Below are positions 1 through 8,866 of a stretch of 64,000 nucleotides of DNA, one piece after another (within the stretch, counting starts at the first letter, position 1; every line of letters starts with the position of its first letter). Under the pieces are notes generated by a model. That model searched no databases. It worked only from the letters and a program-made list of their open reading frames with translations, and had not been told where the DNA came from. This DNA is from Paenibacillus sp. CF384 (lineage in GTDB: Bacteria; Bacillota; Bacilli; Paenibacillales; Paenibacillaceae), in NCBI RefSeq assembly GCF_900106745.1, contig NZ_FNNV01000001.1, positions 186,001 to 250,000 on the forward strand, in the 5' to 3' direction. Position numbers and translations under genes: made by a program.

Positions 1-2
1 TG

Positions 3-857
3 AGCAGCGGATTTATTTTCGTATTATCATCGAGTTTAGTACTGAATGCGCTGATTTCGGCGAAGCGCGAGAAATGGGTAGGCGTGTTCTTCGGTGGGGT
101 TGGTACGGGTATTGCTTTAACCGGATTAATGACGCCTATCCTCAGCCATTTCACTTGGAGGGGAACATGGATTGGGCTTCCGATCATCGGCTTCGTGCTG
201 TTAATGCTGGTTTGGCCGTTTGTGCGAGAGGATAAGACGATAGCAGTAAACCAACATCCTGTTTCCTCGGCTTCACCGGGCGAGAATGCATCTATCTTTG
301 GCTGGCTATTATTTATGTACGGCCTTGAGGGACTAGGTTATATTGTTAGTGCGACTTTTCTGGTTGCCATGGTCAAACACATGCCCCAGATAGCAAGTTT
401 CGCTGACTATAGCTGGATTATCGTTGGGATAGCGGCAATACCATCGACCGTTCTCTGGTCTTGGTGGACGAGTAAAGCCGGTTATATCAAACCGCTGATA
501 ACCGCACTGATCCTGCAAGCTGCGGGAGTCATCCTGCCCGTATGGCTGCCTAATTTATTAGGTGTAATCGTAGGCTCGATCCTGTTTGGCGGAACGTTTA
601 TGGGAATAGCCATGCTCGCAATATCTGCTGCTCGTATAGCTAGACCAACCAGTGGCAATAAGGCGATTGCTCTCATGACTGGCTTTTTTGGTATTGGGCA
701 GATCCTGGGTCCGATTGGGGCCGGAATGATTCTGGAAATGACGCACAGTTATCGCTTATCCCTCATTCTTGCCACGTTGGTGCTTGTTCTAGCTGTGACC
801 ATACTGTTGGTTGGCGCAGTCCTAACCCATAACAAAAGATCCATAAGCAACGCTTAG
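3..857 (+). CDS. MFS transporter, YbfB/YjiJ type (5' end outside window)
   Basis: The reading frame is open from the first bases of the window and ends at TAG 855-857, so this is the C-terminal part of a larger gene. The internal GTG at 84 is not a credible start, because the frame upstream of it also reads as membrane protein. The visible part has about eight hydrophobic helices with a short charged loop between residues 45 and 75 of the visible portion, as expected for the second half of a 12-helix major facilitator. The segment FFGGVGTGIALTG resembles the YbfB/YjiJ group. The substrate cannot be inferred. It lies 33 bp upstream of the nitronate monooxygenase gene in the same direction and could be co-transcribed with it. 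Confidence 0.8.
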   Translation, partial: SSGFIFVLSSSLVLNALISAKREKWVGVFFGGVGTGIALTGLMTPILSHFTWRGTWIGLPIIGFVLLMLVWPFVREDKTIAVNQHPVSSASPGENASIFGWLLFMYGLEGLGYIVSATFLVAMVKHMPQIASFADYSWIIVGIAAIPSTVLWSWWTSKAGYIKPLITALILQAAGVILPVWLPNLLGVIVGSILFGGTFMGIAMLAISAARIARPTSGNKAIALMTGFFGIGQILGPIGAGMILEMTHSYRLSLILATLVLVLAVTILLVGAVLTHNKRSISNA

Positions 858-890
858 CATAGCGTCGAACAATACAGGAGGTGTTCCATC

Positions 891-1955
891 ATGTTAGAAA
901 CGGAATTAACACGGATGCTGGGCATTCAATATCCACTATTCCTAGCGCCGATGGCAGGCGGCCCTGCGACACCTGAGTTAGCAGCGGCAGTGTCAAATGC
1001 CGGAGGCCTAGGAAATCTGGGAGGCGCATACTTAACACCAGATCAGCTTCGAAGTACGATCCGAAGGACCAGAGAATTAACAGATAGGCCATTCGGGGTC
1101 AACTTGTTTGTACCTGAACTTCCGGAAGAGCAGGAAGGCGAAGTCGGTCAAATGACAACCGAGCTCAATAAATATCGCGCCCAGCTCGGCATTGAACTGA
1201 ATCCATCCATTCCGAAGTCTTCGGAGTCCTTTCAAGAGCAAGTTCAAGTCTTGCTGGAAGAGGAAGTATCCATATTCAGCTTTACATTTGGCATACCGCC
1301 ACACGATATGCTCCAAGCTATGAAGCAGCGTGGCATTGTGATTATCGGTACGGCAACGACTGTTGAAGAAGCGATTCGTTTAGAAGCGGCAGGAGTAGAC
1401 GCCATTGCGGCCCAAGGAAGCGAAGCAGGGGGACATCGGGGCACATTCTTGAAGAGCGATTCGGATGCATTGGTCGGAACGATGGCGCTTATTCCGCAGA
1501 TTGTAGATCATGTGTCGATACCGGTCATTGCATCTGGCGGCATTATGGATGGACGGGGACTTGCAGCAAGCCTTGTTCTAGGGGCAACTGCTGTCCAGAT
1601 GGGAACCGCATTTCTGGCTTGCCCCGAGAGCGGTGCTCATGAGGTATACAAACACAAAATCCTGACATCCCATGAGGATTCCACTGCCATTACTCGTGTT
1701 TACTCGGGCAAACCGGCAAGAGGCATTCAAACAACATTCATGAACGATATGGATCAGTATTCGGGAATAATCCCCGCCTTCCCCATCCAAAACGTAATGA
1801 CGCGAGACATTCGACAGGCAGCGGCTAGAGCAAATAACCCCGAATATATGTCACTCTGGGCGGGTCAAGGACTTCGATTAGCGAGCAACCACTCCGCGGC
1901 AGAAATTGTTGAACAAACCATGGATCAAGCAAAAGCACTTCTCAAGAAATGGTAG
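891..1955 (+). CDS. Nitronate monooxygenase family FMN enzyme
   Basis: This 354-residue protein is a TIM-barrel flavoenzyme of the nitronate monooxygenase (2-nitropropane dioxygenase) family, which oxidises alkyl nitronates using FMN. The N-terminal IQYPLFLAPMAGG begins the barrel. The family signature AQGSEAGGHRG is at residues 174-184 with the presumed catalytic His182, and IPVIASGGIMDGRG plus GATAVQMGTAFLA form the phosphate-binding strands. Length matches the family. An AGGAGG ribosome site precedes ATG 891. It may be co-transcribed with the MFS gene upstream. The germination operon begins shortly downstream, but the two functions look unrelated. Some homologues are enoyl-ACP reductases of the FabK type; the AGGH motif favours the monooxygenase assignment. 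Confidence 0.88.
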   Translation: MLETELTRMLGIQYPLFLAPMAGGPATPELAAAVSNAGGLGNLGGAYLTPDQLRSTIRRTRELTDRPFGVNLFVPELPEEQEGEVGQMTTELNKYRAQLGIELNPSIPKSSESFQEQVQVLLEEEVSIFSFTFGIPPHDMLQAMKQRGIVIIGTATTVEEAIRLEAAGVDAIAAQGSEAGGHRGTFLKSDSDALVGTMALIPQIVDHVSIPVIASGGIMDGRGLAASLVLGATAVQMGTAFLACPESGAHEVYKHKILTSHEDSTAITRVYSGKPARGIQTTFMNDMDQYSGIIPAFPIQNVMTRDIRQAAARANNPEYMSLWAGQGLRLASNHSAAEIVEQTMDQAKALLKKW

Positions 1956-2022
1956 GAAAAAGGAATGAATGTCCAGCTTTCTGGACAACCTGACTGGAGT
2001 AATTGCAGGAGGGGACGATTCC

Positions 2023-3480
2023 ATGACGGAGCAAAATCAGGATCTCGCGGATCGGATAACAGAACGGCTGGGAGCTTCCCCGGACGTTGTGCGCCGCCAT
2101 CTTCAGACTAAGGCAGGGTTCGAGGTATCCTGCCTTTTTCTCACATCTCTAGCTGATCAAGATCAGGTAGACGAGGCGATTATTCGTCCGATCCTGTATG
2201 CAACTCAGGAGCCGGAAACGGAACAGGCCGATGATGAGATTGAACCTTTGTCCTGGTTAAAGATGAGAATTTCCCATGGTCAGATGAAGGAAACGGACGG
2301 ACTGGAAGAGTCTATCGAGGCGCTTCTGGGAGGCCATTGCTTGATTCTTCTCCCGGAGAAGAATCAAGCGCTTGCAATGGATGTGTGCAAGCGGGAACAA
2401 CGCAGCGTTGAGGAACCGAGCACGGAATCCACGATCCGTGGTCCGCGAGAAGGGTTCGTGGAAGATCTCATCCGCAACCTGTCTCTTATCCGCAAGAGAT
2501 TGAAGAGCGATAAACTCGTATTCGAATCCATGGTTATTGGCTCGGAAACGAGAACGATGGTTTGCCTAGCCTATATGCGAGGGATAGCCGCGGATCAATT
2601 AGTGGATGAATTCCGCAAGCGCCTGAAGGCCATTCATACCGATAGTATTCTGGAGAGCGCCTATATCGAGGAATGGATTCAAGACAAGACATTAACACCT
2701 TTCCCGCAATTAATTGCAACGGAAAGGCCGGACGCGATCTCCGCAAAATTGTTGGAGGGACAAGTGGCCGTCTTGACCGACGGCACGCCGATCGTCCTAG
2801 CGGGACCTTTGACGTTCTTTCAGCTGTTCTCCGCACCGGAAGATTACTACCAGCGTGCCGATATTGCCACACTGCTGCGCTGGCTTCGGATGGTTGCCTT
2901 CCTTCTCGCCATCTTCGTGCCCGCGCTGTATATTTCGGTCGTCAGTTATCATCAGGAATTGCTCCCGGACCCGCTCTTGGTCAACTTGGCCGCTCAGCGG
3001 GAAGGGGTGCCTTTCCCGGCTTTCATTGAAGCGATCCTGATGATGGTTACGTTCGAAGTGTTACGCGAGGCAGGTCTTCGGATGCCTCGGATCGCCGGTC
3101 AGGCGATCTCCATCGTCGGTGCGCTTGTGCTTGGGCAGGCGGCAGTAGAGGCGGGGATCGTCTCCGCAGCCATGGTCATCGTCGTCTCGATCACCGCGAT
3201 ATCCAATTTCGTATCACCCCTGTACAGCTTTGGTATTACACAGCGGATTATTCAGTTTGGTTTCATGATTCTTGCCGGCGTGATGGGATTGTTCGGGCTC
3301 ATGTGCGGCGTATTCTTCTTGCTGGTACATCTTGCCTCTCTCCGTTCGTTCGGGGTCCGGTATTTCGCGCCATTCGCTCCCATGTACCTGCCCGATTGGA
3401 AGGATACGTTCATAAGAGTTCCTAGGCCATTTCTGAAGAACCGACCGAAAATGTTTCAACAGGGAAAGTCCAGAAGGTGA
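2023..3480 (+). CDS. GerA-family spore germinant receptor, A subunit
   Basis: This is the A subunit of a nutrient germinant receptor located in the inner spore membrane. A soluble N-terminal half carries family landmarks (STIRGPREGFVEDL, TPFPQLIATERPD, LLEGQVAVLTDGTPIVL). It is followed by about five membrane helices from LRMVAFLLAIFVPALYIS onward and a basic C-terminus. I prefer ATG 2023 because a strong AGGAGGGG (2008-2014) lies 8 nt upstream. An in-frame ATG at 1969 with a weaker AAAGG would add 18 residues. It is first in a four-gene operon with the C and B subunits. Such operons are normally transcribed in the forespore by sigma-G; I did not find an obvious sigma-G promoter. Confidence 0.93.
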   Translation: MTEQNQDLADRITERLGASPDVVRRHLQTKAGFEVSCLFLTSLADQDQVDEAIIRPILYATQEPETEQADDEIEPLSWLKMRISHGQMKETDGLEESIEALLGGHCLILLPEKNQALAMDVCKREQRSVEEPSTESTIRGPREGFVEDLIRNLSLIRKRLKSDKLVFESMVIGSETRTMVCLAYMRGIAADQLVDEFRKRLKAIHTDSILESAYIEEWIQDKTLTPFPQLIATERPDAISAKLLEGQVAVLTDGTPIVLAGPLTFFQLFSAPEDYYQRADIATLLRWLRMVAFLLAIFVPALYISVVSYHQELLPDPLLVNLAAQREGVPFPAFIEAILMMVTFEVLREAGLRMPRIAGQAISIVGALVLGQAAVEAGIVSAAMVIVVSITAISNFVSPLYSFGITQRIIQFGFMILAGVMGLFGLMCGVFFLLVHLASLRSFGVRYFAPFAPMYLPDWKDTFIRVPRPFLKNRPKMFQQGKSRR

Positions 3481-3484
3481 TCTC

Positions 3485-4597
3485 ATGAAATGGATACAAG
3501 TTGTCGTCTTATTGTTAATGTGCACGGGTTGCTGGGATATGCGAGAAATCAATCATCTGGCTTTGGTGGAAATGACCGCAGCGGATATGGATCCTAAAAC
3601 CAAGCGTATCACGGCTTACTATCAGGTCCTTAATCCGACCGGCACCTCGTCCCGGCAAGCCGGGCCTGCGAAAGCATCCGTATATACCTATGTAGTCTCG
3701 GAACAAAACCTCGGCCTGTTAACCGAAAAATCAGGTACGACGATGTCCCGGATGCTGTTCACCGCCCACTTGCAATGTTATGTGTTCAGCGAAAGGTTCG
3801 CGAGAGATGGACTGCTTGAATTAGTTAATTATTTGGAACTTAATACAGAAAGACGAACCAATGTATATGCCGTCGTAACCGATGCGCCCATTCAGAACGT
3901 CATGGAAAGCTTCACGCCTCTGGACCGGGTACCTGGGCGTAATCTTCGGTTGTTGATGGATTGGCAAGCGAAAACATTCGGAATGACCCGAAAACTAACG
4001 CAATTGGAAGATATCGTGAAGGGGGTTCCGTTGAGCCGGCCGACGATCATTCCAATCCTTCATTACAACAGAAGCAGTCCAGCATCCCAAACGGATCGAG
4101 TGGACCACATAAACGCGACAGAACCAGGATTTGAAATTTCTGAAGGCGCAGTGTTCATTCGAGCGAAAATGGTGGGAAAAATCGATCAACACACGAAAAA
4201 GATGTATTACGTGCTGAACGGTGATGCCCGCAGGTGCTTGGAGAACATCAAAGTAAACGGCGCCAAAGTCGATTTGGAGACAAGAAATATTCAAGTCAAA
4301 CGAAAATGGGGGCCGAAACGACTCCATATCACAATCCGCGTCAACCTTCGGGTTCTGTACAATCAACAAATGAGTCCGCTTACGCTGCAGAATACGCATG
4401 AAATCGAACAGGCTTTTAACAAGACTTTAGTGGAACAGTCGAACCAATTTGTCCGGTTAGCGAAAGACAACAACTGGGATCTGCTCGGAATCGGAGATAC
4501 GAAACAAGGGCGCGGAAAGTGGAGAGATTTCGACGTATCGTTCGAGGTGAGCTCCAAAGCAGTCATGTTCGGCAACACGAGAACGCCGTATCAATAA
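3485..4597 (+). CDS. GerC-family spore germination lipoprotein
   Basis: This is the C subunit (Ger(x)C family) of the germinant receptor, a lipoprotein anchored on the outer face of the inner spore membrane. The N-terminus is a lipoprotein signal ending CTGCWD, with the lipidated cysteine at residue 16; the GCWD motif is typical of the family. The 370-residue length is normal. It starts 4 nt after the A-subunit stop, so the two are translationally coupled. The B subunit follows 15 nt later. No anomaly is visible. Confidence 0.93.
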   Translation: MKWIQVVVLLLMCTGCWDMREINHLALVEMTAADMDPKTKRITAYYQVLNPTGTSSRQAGPAKASVYTYVVSEQNLGLLTEKSGTTMSRMLFTAHLQCYVFSERFARDGLLELVNYLELNTERRTNVYAVVTDAPIQNVMESFTPLDRVPGRNLRLLMDWQAKTFGMTRKLTQLEDIVKGVPLSRPTIIPILHYNRSSPASQTDRVDHINATEPGFEISEGAVFIRAKMVGKIDQHTKKMYYVLNGDARRCLENIKVNGAKVDLETRNIQVKRKWGPKRLHITIRVNLRVLYNQQMSPLTLQNTHEIEQAFNKTLVEQSNQFVRLAKDNNWDLLGIGDTKQGRGKWRDFDVSFEVSSKAVMFGNTRTPYQ

Positions 4598-4612
4598 GGA
4601 GAGCGATGGCAC

Positions 4613-5719
4613 TTGGAAAAACCACTACAACTGGGTGGGTGGCAACTATTCGCAATGACTGCTGCGTTCGTCGCAGGGACGTCGTTCATCTTGCTGCCCG
4701 TCGGCATTATCTCCGCAGCTCGGCAGTTCGGGTGGCTCGTCCAACTGTGGAGCACGCTGTTTGGCGTTATCGCCGGAGCATTCTGGCTGTACGTGTCAAG
4801 CCGATATCCCGGTCTGTCCCTTGTCCAAATCGCCCAGCAGGCGCTTGGTAAGTACGTGGGAGGCTTCGTGTCCCTCTGTTATATCCTGTTCTTCGTGCAA
4901 ATGGCGGCATGGGTAACTCGAAACATGAGCGACTACATGCAGATTAATTTGATGCCAAGAACCCCGATTAGCATGTTCAACATCTTGGCGCTTCTTGTAT
5001 GTGCCTATGCGGTGATCAAAGGAATTGACACGATCGCTATGGTGAGCGTAGTCATTCTCCCTATACTGATGATCGCGTACTGGACGCCATTTACCGTCAT
5101 GCTGAGAGAGTGGGACTGGAGAAATTTCAACTATCCGGGTACGTTTGAATGGTTGCCGACCCTTGCGGAGACGAAGTATGCGCTCGGCTTTCCGTTCATG
5201 GAGACCGTCGTATTCATGATGGCATTCCCGTTGGTCCGCAGGAAGCTCAATACCGCCTTTCTGGGCGGTATTGCGTTCATGGGCTTCCAGCTTGCACTGG
5301 GGATTTTCTTTACCATCGGTTTACTCGGCGTTTACCGGGGGTCACATTTGACCTATCCCATTTATATCATCTTCCGCGAAATGCAATTTTCTAATTTCAT
5401 CGAGCATCTTGAAGCGATCATTTCCGTAAACGCTCTTCTGCTCGTGTTCTTGAAGTTAAGCATACTCTTCTATTTCGCCGTTTCAGCGATTTGCCAGCTG
5501 TTCGCAATCCAGAGCAGAGCTGTCGTCGCTTACCCGCTCGTATGGATTATATCTGCCTATGCGTTGTTTTTCTCTAATATCGTGGAGAATGCGGAATGGG
5601 TCCAGAATTATTTGTTCATCTACTACGTTCCGTTCGGATTCGGTTTTCCCTTGTTGTTCCTAGTTGCCAGTTGGGTGCGCAATCGGGACAGAAGCATGAA
5701 GAAGGAGGCGGCGATATGA
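4613..5719 (+). CDS. GerB-family germination permease, B subunit
   Basis: This 368-residue integral membrane protein has about ten hydrophobic helices and belongs to the GerAB/endospore germination permease group of the APC superfamily. In known receptors it binds the amino acid or sugar germinant. It starts at TTG 4613 behind AAGGAG (4597-4602). The overlapping ATG at 4606 is in another frame. Its stop codon overlaps the start of the small fourth gene in an ATGA arrangement, so all four genes appear to be one operon. The germinant cannot be predicted from sequence by eye. Confidence 0.92.
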   Translation: MEKPLQLGGWQLFAMTAAFVAGTSFILLPVGIISAARQFGWLVQLWSTLFGVIAGAFWLYVSSRYPGLSLVQIAQQALGKYVGGFVSLCYILFFVQMAAWVTRNMSDYMQINLMPRTPISMFNILALLVCAYAVIKGIDTIAMVSVVILPILMIAYWTPFTVMLREWDWRNFNYPGTFEWLPTLAETKYALGFPFMETVVFMMAFPLVRRKLNTAFLGGIAFMGFQLALGIFFTIGLLGVYRGSHLTYPIYIIFREMQFSNFIEHLEAIISVNALLLVFLKLSILFYFAVSAICQLFAIQSRAVVAYPLVWIISAYALFFSNIVENAEWVQNYLFIYYVPFGFGFPLLFLVASWVRNRDRSMKKEAAI

Positions 5720-5916
5720 CCTGGCTGATTCTATTGTATATCGCATTCCTCGTCTCCGGATTCGCCGTCATGAAGACCCAGAATATCGGCCGGAAAGAAA
5801 AAATATTGTTCGTTACGATTACGACAATCGGTTGCATCTTGTGGGGGAGCTTGGTTTTGCACCGTCCTCTAGATTTGAACAAAGCAATCGGCATGGCTAT
5901 TGATTTCATATTTTGA
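5716..5916 (+). CDS. Small fourth subunit of germinant-receptor operon
   Basis: This 66-residue protein starts at ATG 5716, which overlaps the B-subunit stop by 4 nt, with GGAGG 6-10 nt upstream. It has two hydrophobic stretches (residues about 2-19 and 30-46) separated by a basic loop KTQNIGRKEK, which fits a two-helix membrane hairpin. Some germinant-receptor operons in Bacillus carry a small two-helix D protein that modulates receptor function; architecture and position match that role, but sequence identity to those proteins is not something I can judge. The longer frame starting at 5596 is an artefact of reading into the B gene. Confidence 0.75.
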   Translation: MTWLILLYIAFLVSGFAVMKTQNIGRKEKILFVTITTIGCILWGSLVLHRPLDLNKAIGMAIDFIF

Positions 5917-5957
5917 AAGCTGCTTCTCGCGAAAATAGTCAGTACGGACCAAGTCTC

Positions 5958-5995
5958 AGCCGCATCGGACTAAGATCCGGTGTGGTTCTTTGTGT
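5958..5995 (+). terminator. Terminator of the germination operon
   Basis: A 12-bp stem (5958-5969 with 5976-5987, several G-U pairs, 6-nt loop) is followed by CTTTGTG. It lies 40 nt after the last gene of the operon. Confidence 0.6.
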
Positions 5996-6100
5996 AAGAA
6001 ATAATTCTAATCATTTCCTATCTATTTCCGATGCAATCGCATCGTTATAATGTTGGGTAGAGAGAGGACAATGCTCATTCAACTAGAAGGGGGTAACGAA

Positions 6101-6955
6101 ATGATTACATTAGTACAAGCAGACTATACTCGCGTATTGCCTTTACTGAGGAACCTTGCGTTTATACCTGTATCTGCCTATTCCGTTATTAATCATACGC
6201 AATCCGGGATTGTGTTTGTGGATAATGAGATGGATCCTACCTGCAGCCTAATCGTTAATTCATACGGCGTTTATTTTCTAGCTGGATCAGGCGATAACGA
6301 ACTCTTTATGAACGAAGTCATAGCATACTTGCTAAATCCGCAAAACCATCCAAATTATTATGATTTGTATGCTTCGACATCTGATTTACTCCAACCAATC
6401 AGCGACAGACTGGCGGGAAAAACAGTGCTGTTGCATCGATCTTCATTTTCATTCGACCTTTCTAAATTCCACAATCTAAGAAACTCACTGCATAAACTTC
6501 CTGAGCAATTCGTAATGAGAAGAATGGATGGGAGGCTATTTGACAAGTATCAGCACGAACTGGACTCCTCCTATCAATCTCTATGGGGTTCTTCTAAGGA
6601 CTTCATGGATCACGGATTTGGTTATTGCATCATGAAGGATGATCAATTTGTCAGTGTCTGTAACGCAATGTTTGTAGGCGGTGGATATGCGGATATCGAT
6701 ATCGTAACCGTGGATGATTATCAGAAACAGGGGTTAGCCACCTTGACTGGAGTATCGTTCATTGAACACTGCTTGAACTATAATCTAATACCGAATTATA
6801 ACTGTGATGCAGGGAATCAACGGTCCATACAACTAGCCAGAAAGTTAGGGTTTATTCACAATCATGATTATCCAATGTTATGGTGGCATCAGGATCAAAG
6901 TATAATCGATGATTATTTAACAAGATTCAACTATTCAAATTCAGCAACCGACTAG
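6101..6955 (+). CDS. GNAT acetyltransferase, ZmaR-like
   Basis: This 284-residue protein ends in a GNAT fold: VTVDDYQKQGLATLTG supplies the acetyl-CoA pyrophosphate-binding loop (Q-x-x-G-L-A), followed by the C-terminal ARKLGF strand typical of GNATs. The long N-terminal half and the overall pattern resemble the GNAT_acetyltran family that includes the zwittermicin resistance protein ZmaR. The substrate is unknown. I chose ATG 6101 because AAGGGGG (6088-6094) sits just upstream; the frame extends back to 6050 without a ribosome site. A TTATAAT sequence at 6045-6051 may be its -10 element, next to the small palindrome CGATGCAATCGCATCG. Confidence 0.8.
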   Translation: MITLVQADYTRVLPLLRNLAFIPVSAYSVINHTQSGIVFVDNEMDPTCSLIVNSYGVYFLAGSGDNELFMNEVIAYLLNPQNHPNYYDLYASTSDLLQPISDRLAGKTVLLHRSSFSFDLSKFHNLRNSLHKLPEQFVMRRMDGRLFDKYQHELDSSYQSLWGSSKDFMDHGFGYCIMKDDQFVSVCNAMFVGGGYADIDIVTVDDYQKQGLATLTGVSFIEHCLNYNLIPNYNCDAGNQRSIQLARKLGFIHNHDYPMLWWHQDQSIIDDYLTRFNYSNSATD

Positions 6956-6975
6956 ATTATCCTAAAAAGCACAAT

Positions 6976-7008
6976 AAAGGATCCGCAATAGCGGATCCTT
7001 TATATTTG
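6976..7008 (+). terminator. Intrinsic terminator after acetyltransferase
   Basis: A perfect 11-bp stem AAAGGATCCGC / GCGGATCCTTT with an AATA loop (6976-7001) is followed by ATATTTG. It separates the acetyltransferase from the convergent MerR gene. Confidence 0.85.
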
Positions 7009-7051
7009 CTCATAAACATTGAGTGCGTGTATTCGAAGAAAATAGAGTTTA

Positions 7052-7492
7052 CTAGAGTTCATTATCTTCGGGAGGTAATTTGCCATCCTTCAACCAAGCT
7101 TTCATGGCATGATCAAATGGAACATTTTCTTTTTTTAATCTAGGGTACCACTCCATTTGAAGATTGAGCAGGTCGATGTAAGACTTCAATGTATTCACTT
7201 GTTCTTCTATTTTTTCTTTTTGTTTCTCCAGAATTTCCAAACGTTTGTCACCGGTTTGGTCGCCTTGCAAAGTGAGATCAGCATAGTCTTTAAGCTGAGC
7301 AATTGGCATACCGGTACTACGAAGACAGTTTATCAGATTGATCCACTGGATATCCTCAAATTCAAAAATTCGTAATCCACTTTCGTTTCTTTTGATGAAC
7401 GGCAAAATACCTTCTTTTTCATAATACCTGATGGTATGGATGGACAACCCCGTCTTCTCTGCTACCTGGCCAATTGAAAATGCCTCGTTCAT
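7052..7492 (-). CDS. MerR-family transcriptional regulator
   Basis: This is a one-component DNA-binding regulator of about 146 residues. The N-terminal winged helix (FSIGQVAEKTGLSIHTIRYY) and the EGILPF segment are diagnostic of MerR proteins. A long C-terminal coiled coil (EKQKEKIEEQVNTLKSYIDLL) forms the dimer helix. There is no conserved cysteine metal loop, so it is more like the YyaN/AdhR-type regulators that respond to organic or electrophilic stress. ATG at 7492 is preferred over the upstream frame start at 7522, using AAGGTGG about 12 nt upstream. It is divergent from the aldo-keto reductase gene and very probably controls it through the site at 7596-7626. Confidence 0.88.
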   Translation of the reverse strand: MNEAFSIGQVAEKTGLSIHTIRYYEKEGILPFIKRNESGLRIFEFEDIQWINLINCLRSTGMPIAQLKDYADLTLQGDQTGDKRLEILEKQKEKIEEQVNTLKSYIDLLNLQMEWYPRLKKENVPFDHAMKAWLKDGKLPPEDNEL

Positions 7493-7595
7493 TCTGTTTA
7501 TGATCCACCTTCCGCTAATCATCGAAACATGTTGAGGTTATATGATTTAGAATATACTCGATTATAAACGATTAACCAAGTCAAAAATTAACCAC

Positions 7596-7626
7596 TTGAT
7601 CTAAAGTGAACTCTAGGGTGTAGGAT
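7596..7626 (+). promoter_or_regulatory. MerR-type promoter with operator in 19-bp spacer
   Basis: A -35 element TTGATC (7596-7601) and a -10 element TAGGAT (7621-7626) are separated by 19 bp, the over-long spacing that MerR activators correct by twisting DNA. The spacer carries the inverted repeat CTAAAGT-GA-ACTCTAG (7601-7616), with one mismatch. It points at the aldo-keto reductase gene. Confidence 0.7.
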
Positions 7627-7664
7627 TTGAATTGTATTCCACTTTAAAGGGAGCGTGAAGTCAA

Positions 7665-8693
7665 TTGAAATACAAATTACTTGGCAAAAGTGGCTTGAGA
7701 GTATCGGACATCGCTTTGGGTACCATGACATTCGGGGATCGTTGGGGATGGGGAGCGGATAAAACGGAAAGCCGCAAAATATTTGACACTTATGTTGATG
7801 CAGGTGGAAATTTCATTGATACAGCCAACCAATACACGGGGGGAGATAGCGAAGAGTACCTTGGGGAATTTATCGCAGCGGAGCGGGAGAAATTAGTTGT
7901 CGCGACGAAATATTCACTGACCATGAATCCAAACGACCCGAATGGCGGGGGGAATCATCGCAAAAGCCTGGTTCAGTCACTGGATGCAAGCTTGAAAAGA
8001 TTGAAAACCGATTATATCGATATGTACTGGCTGCATGCATGGGATTTTATGACGCCAGTCGAAGAGGTAATGCGAGCTTTGGACGATCAGGTTCGAGCAG
8101 GGAAAATTCTATATATCGGCATTTCCGATACACCGGCGTGGATTGTCGCACAAGCAAATACAATAGCGGAGCTGAGGGGATGGACTCCGTTTACAGGTTT
8201 GCAGGTATCGTACAGCTTGGTCCAGAGGGAGGCTGAACGCGACTTAATCCCAATGGCACAAGCGTTGGATATTGGGGTAACCGCTTGGGCTCCGCTCGGT
8301 GGTGGCATATTGTCCGGCAAATACAAAGGAGGCCGGCCAGAAGACTCGAAACGGGTTGATTTTACGGGGGAAAGTGTTTCGGAGAGAAACCGTTCCATCC
8401 TTGATGCGGTTGAAAGCATTGCTCAAGACATCGGCAGAACTCCTGCACAAGTCGCCCTCAATTGGATCAGGCAGCAGGATGGGACGACCATCCCAATTAT
8501 CGGAGCAAGAACGGAAAAGCAGATCAAGGATAATTTAAACTGTCTAACCTTCGAGCTGACAACGGAACAGATGGATTTGTTATCCAAAGTCAGTAGTATC
8601 CCACTTGGATTTCCGCATGATTTTCTGGGAGCGGATCCATTTAAACAAGCTCTTCATGGGGAATTCGCCGGCAAAATCGCCAATCGCAACTAG
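7665..8693 (+). CDS. Aldo/keto reductase
   Basis: This 342-residue NADP-dependent reductase is a TIM barrel with the expected tetrad: Asp52 and Tyr57 (FIDTANQY), Lys82 (VVATKYS) and His124 (YWLHAWD). The C-terminal IPIIGARTEKQIKDNL is the cofactor-binding segment. Start is TTG 7665 behind AGGGAG. Pairing with a divergent MerR regulator suggests induction by an aldehyde or another electrophile, an inference from context. The substrate is not identifiable. Confidence 0.92.
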   Translation: MKYKLLGKSGLRVSDIALGTMTFGDRWGWGADKTESRKIFDTYVDAGGNFIDTANQYTGGDSEEYLGEFIAAEREKLVVATKYSLTMNPNDPNGGGNHRKSLVQSLDASLKRLKTDYIDMYWLHAWDFMTPVEEVMRALDDQVRAGKILYIGISDTPAWIVAQANTIAELRGWTPFTGLQVSYSLVQREAERDLIPMAQALDIGVTAWAPLGGGILSGKYKGGRPEDSKRVDFTGESVSERNRSILDAVESIAQDIGRTPAQVALNWIRQQDGTTIPIIGARTEKQIKDNLNCLTFELTTEQMDLLSKVSSIPLGFPHDFLGADPFKQALHGEFAGKIANRN

Positions 8694-8713
8694 TTTATTG
8701 ATCAAATGAATAT

Positions 8714-8766
8714 AGCGGCAGTCAAAGACTTTATTTCTAGTCGAAGATTGCCGCTCTTTATTTTCT
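8714..8766 (+). terminator. Probable terminator after aldo/keto reductase
   Basis: AGCGGCA (8714-8720) pairs with TGCCGCT (8749-8755), with an inner GACT/AGTC stem, and is followed by CTTTATTTTC. The loop is long, so confidence is moderate. Confidence 0.5.
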
Positions 8767-8797
8767 TCAGACAATGAGTGCTGATGGCGGTGAAATA

Positions 8798-8827
8798 TTG
8801 ACAATGATAATCATTATCACATATTAT
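8798..8827 (+). promoter_or_regulatory. Promoter with exact Fur box
   Basis: TTGACA (8798-8803) and TATTAT (8822-8827) form a sigma-A-type promoter with an 18-bp spacer. The spacer contains TGATAATCATTATCA (8805-8819), an exact match to the 7-1-7 Fur box. Binding here would occlude RNA polymerase, so the beta-propeller gene is predicted to be repressed by iron. Confidence 0.82.
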
Positions 8828-8866
8828 TATGAAATAACACAATTTCAATAATAAGGATGTGACATT

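Noticed and set aside
4519-4851. Alternative plus-strand frame across the gerC/gerB junction
   Set aside because: It overlaps two well-supported family members and is Arg-rich without motifs.
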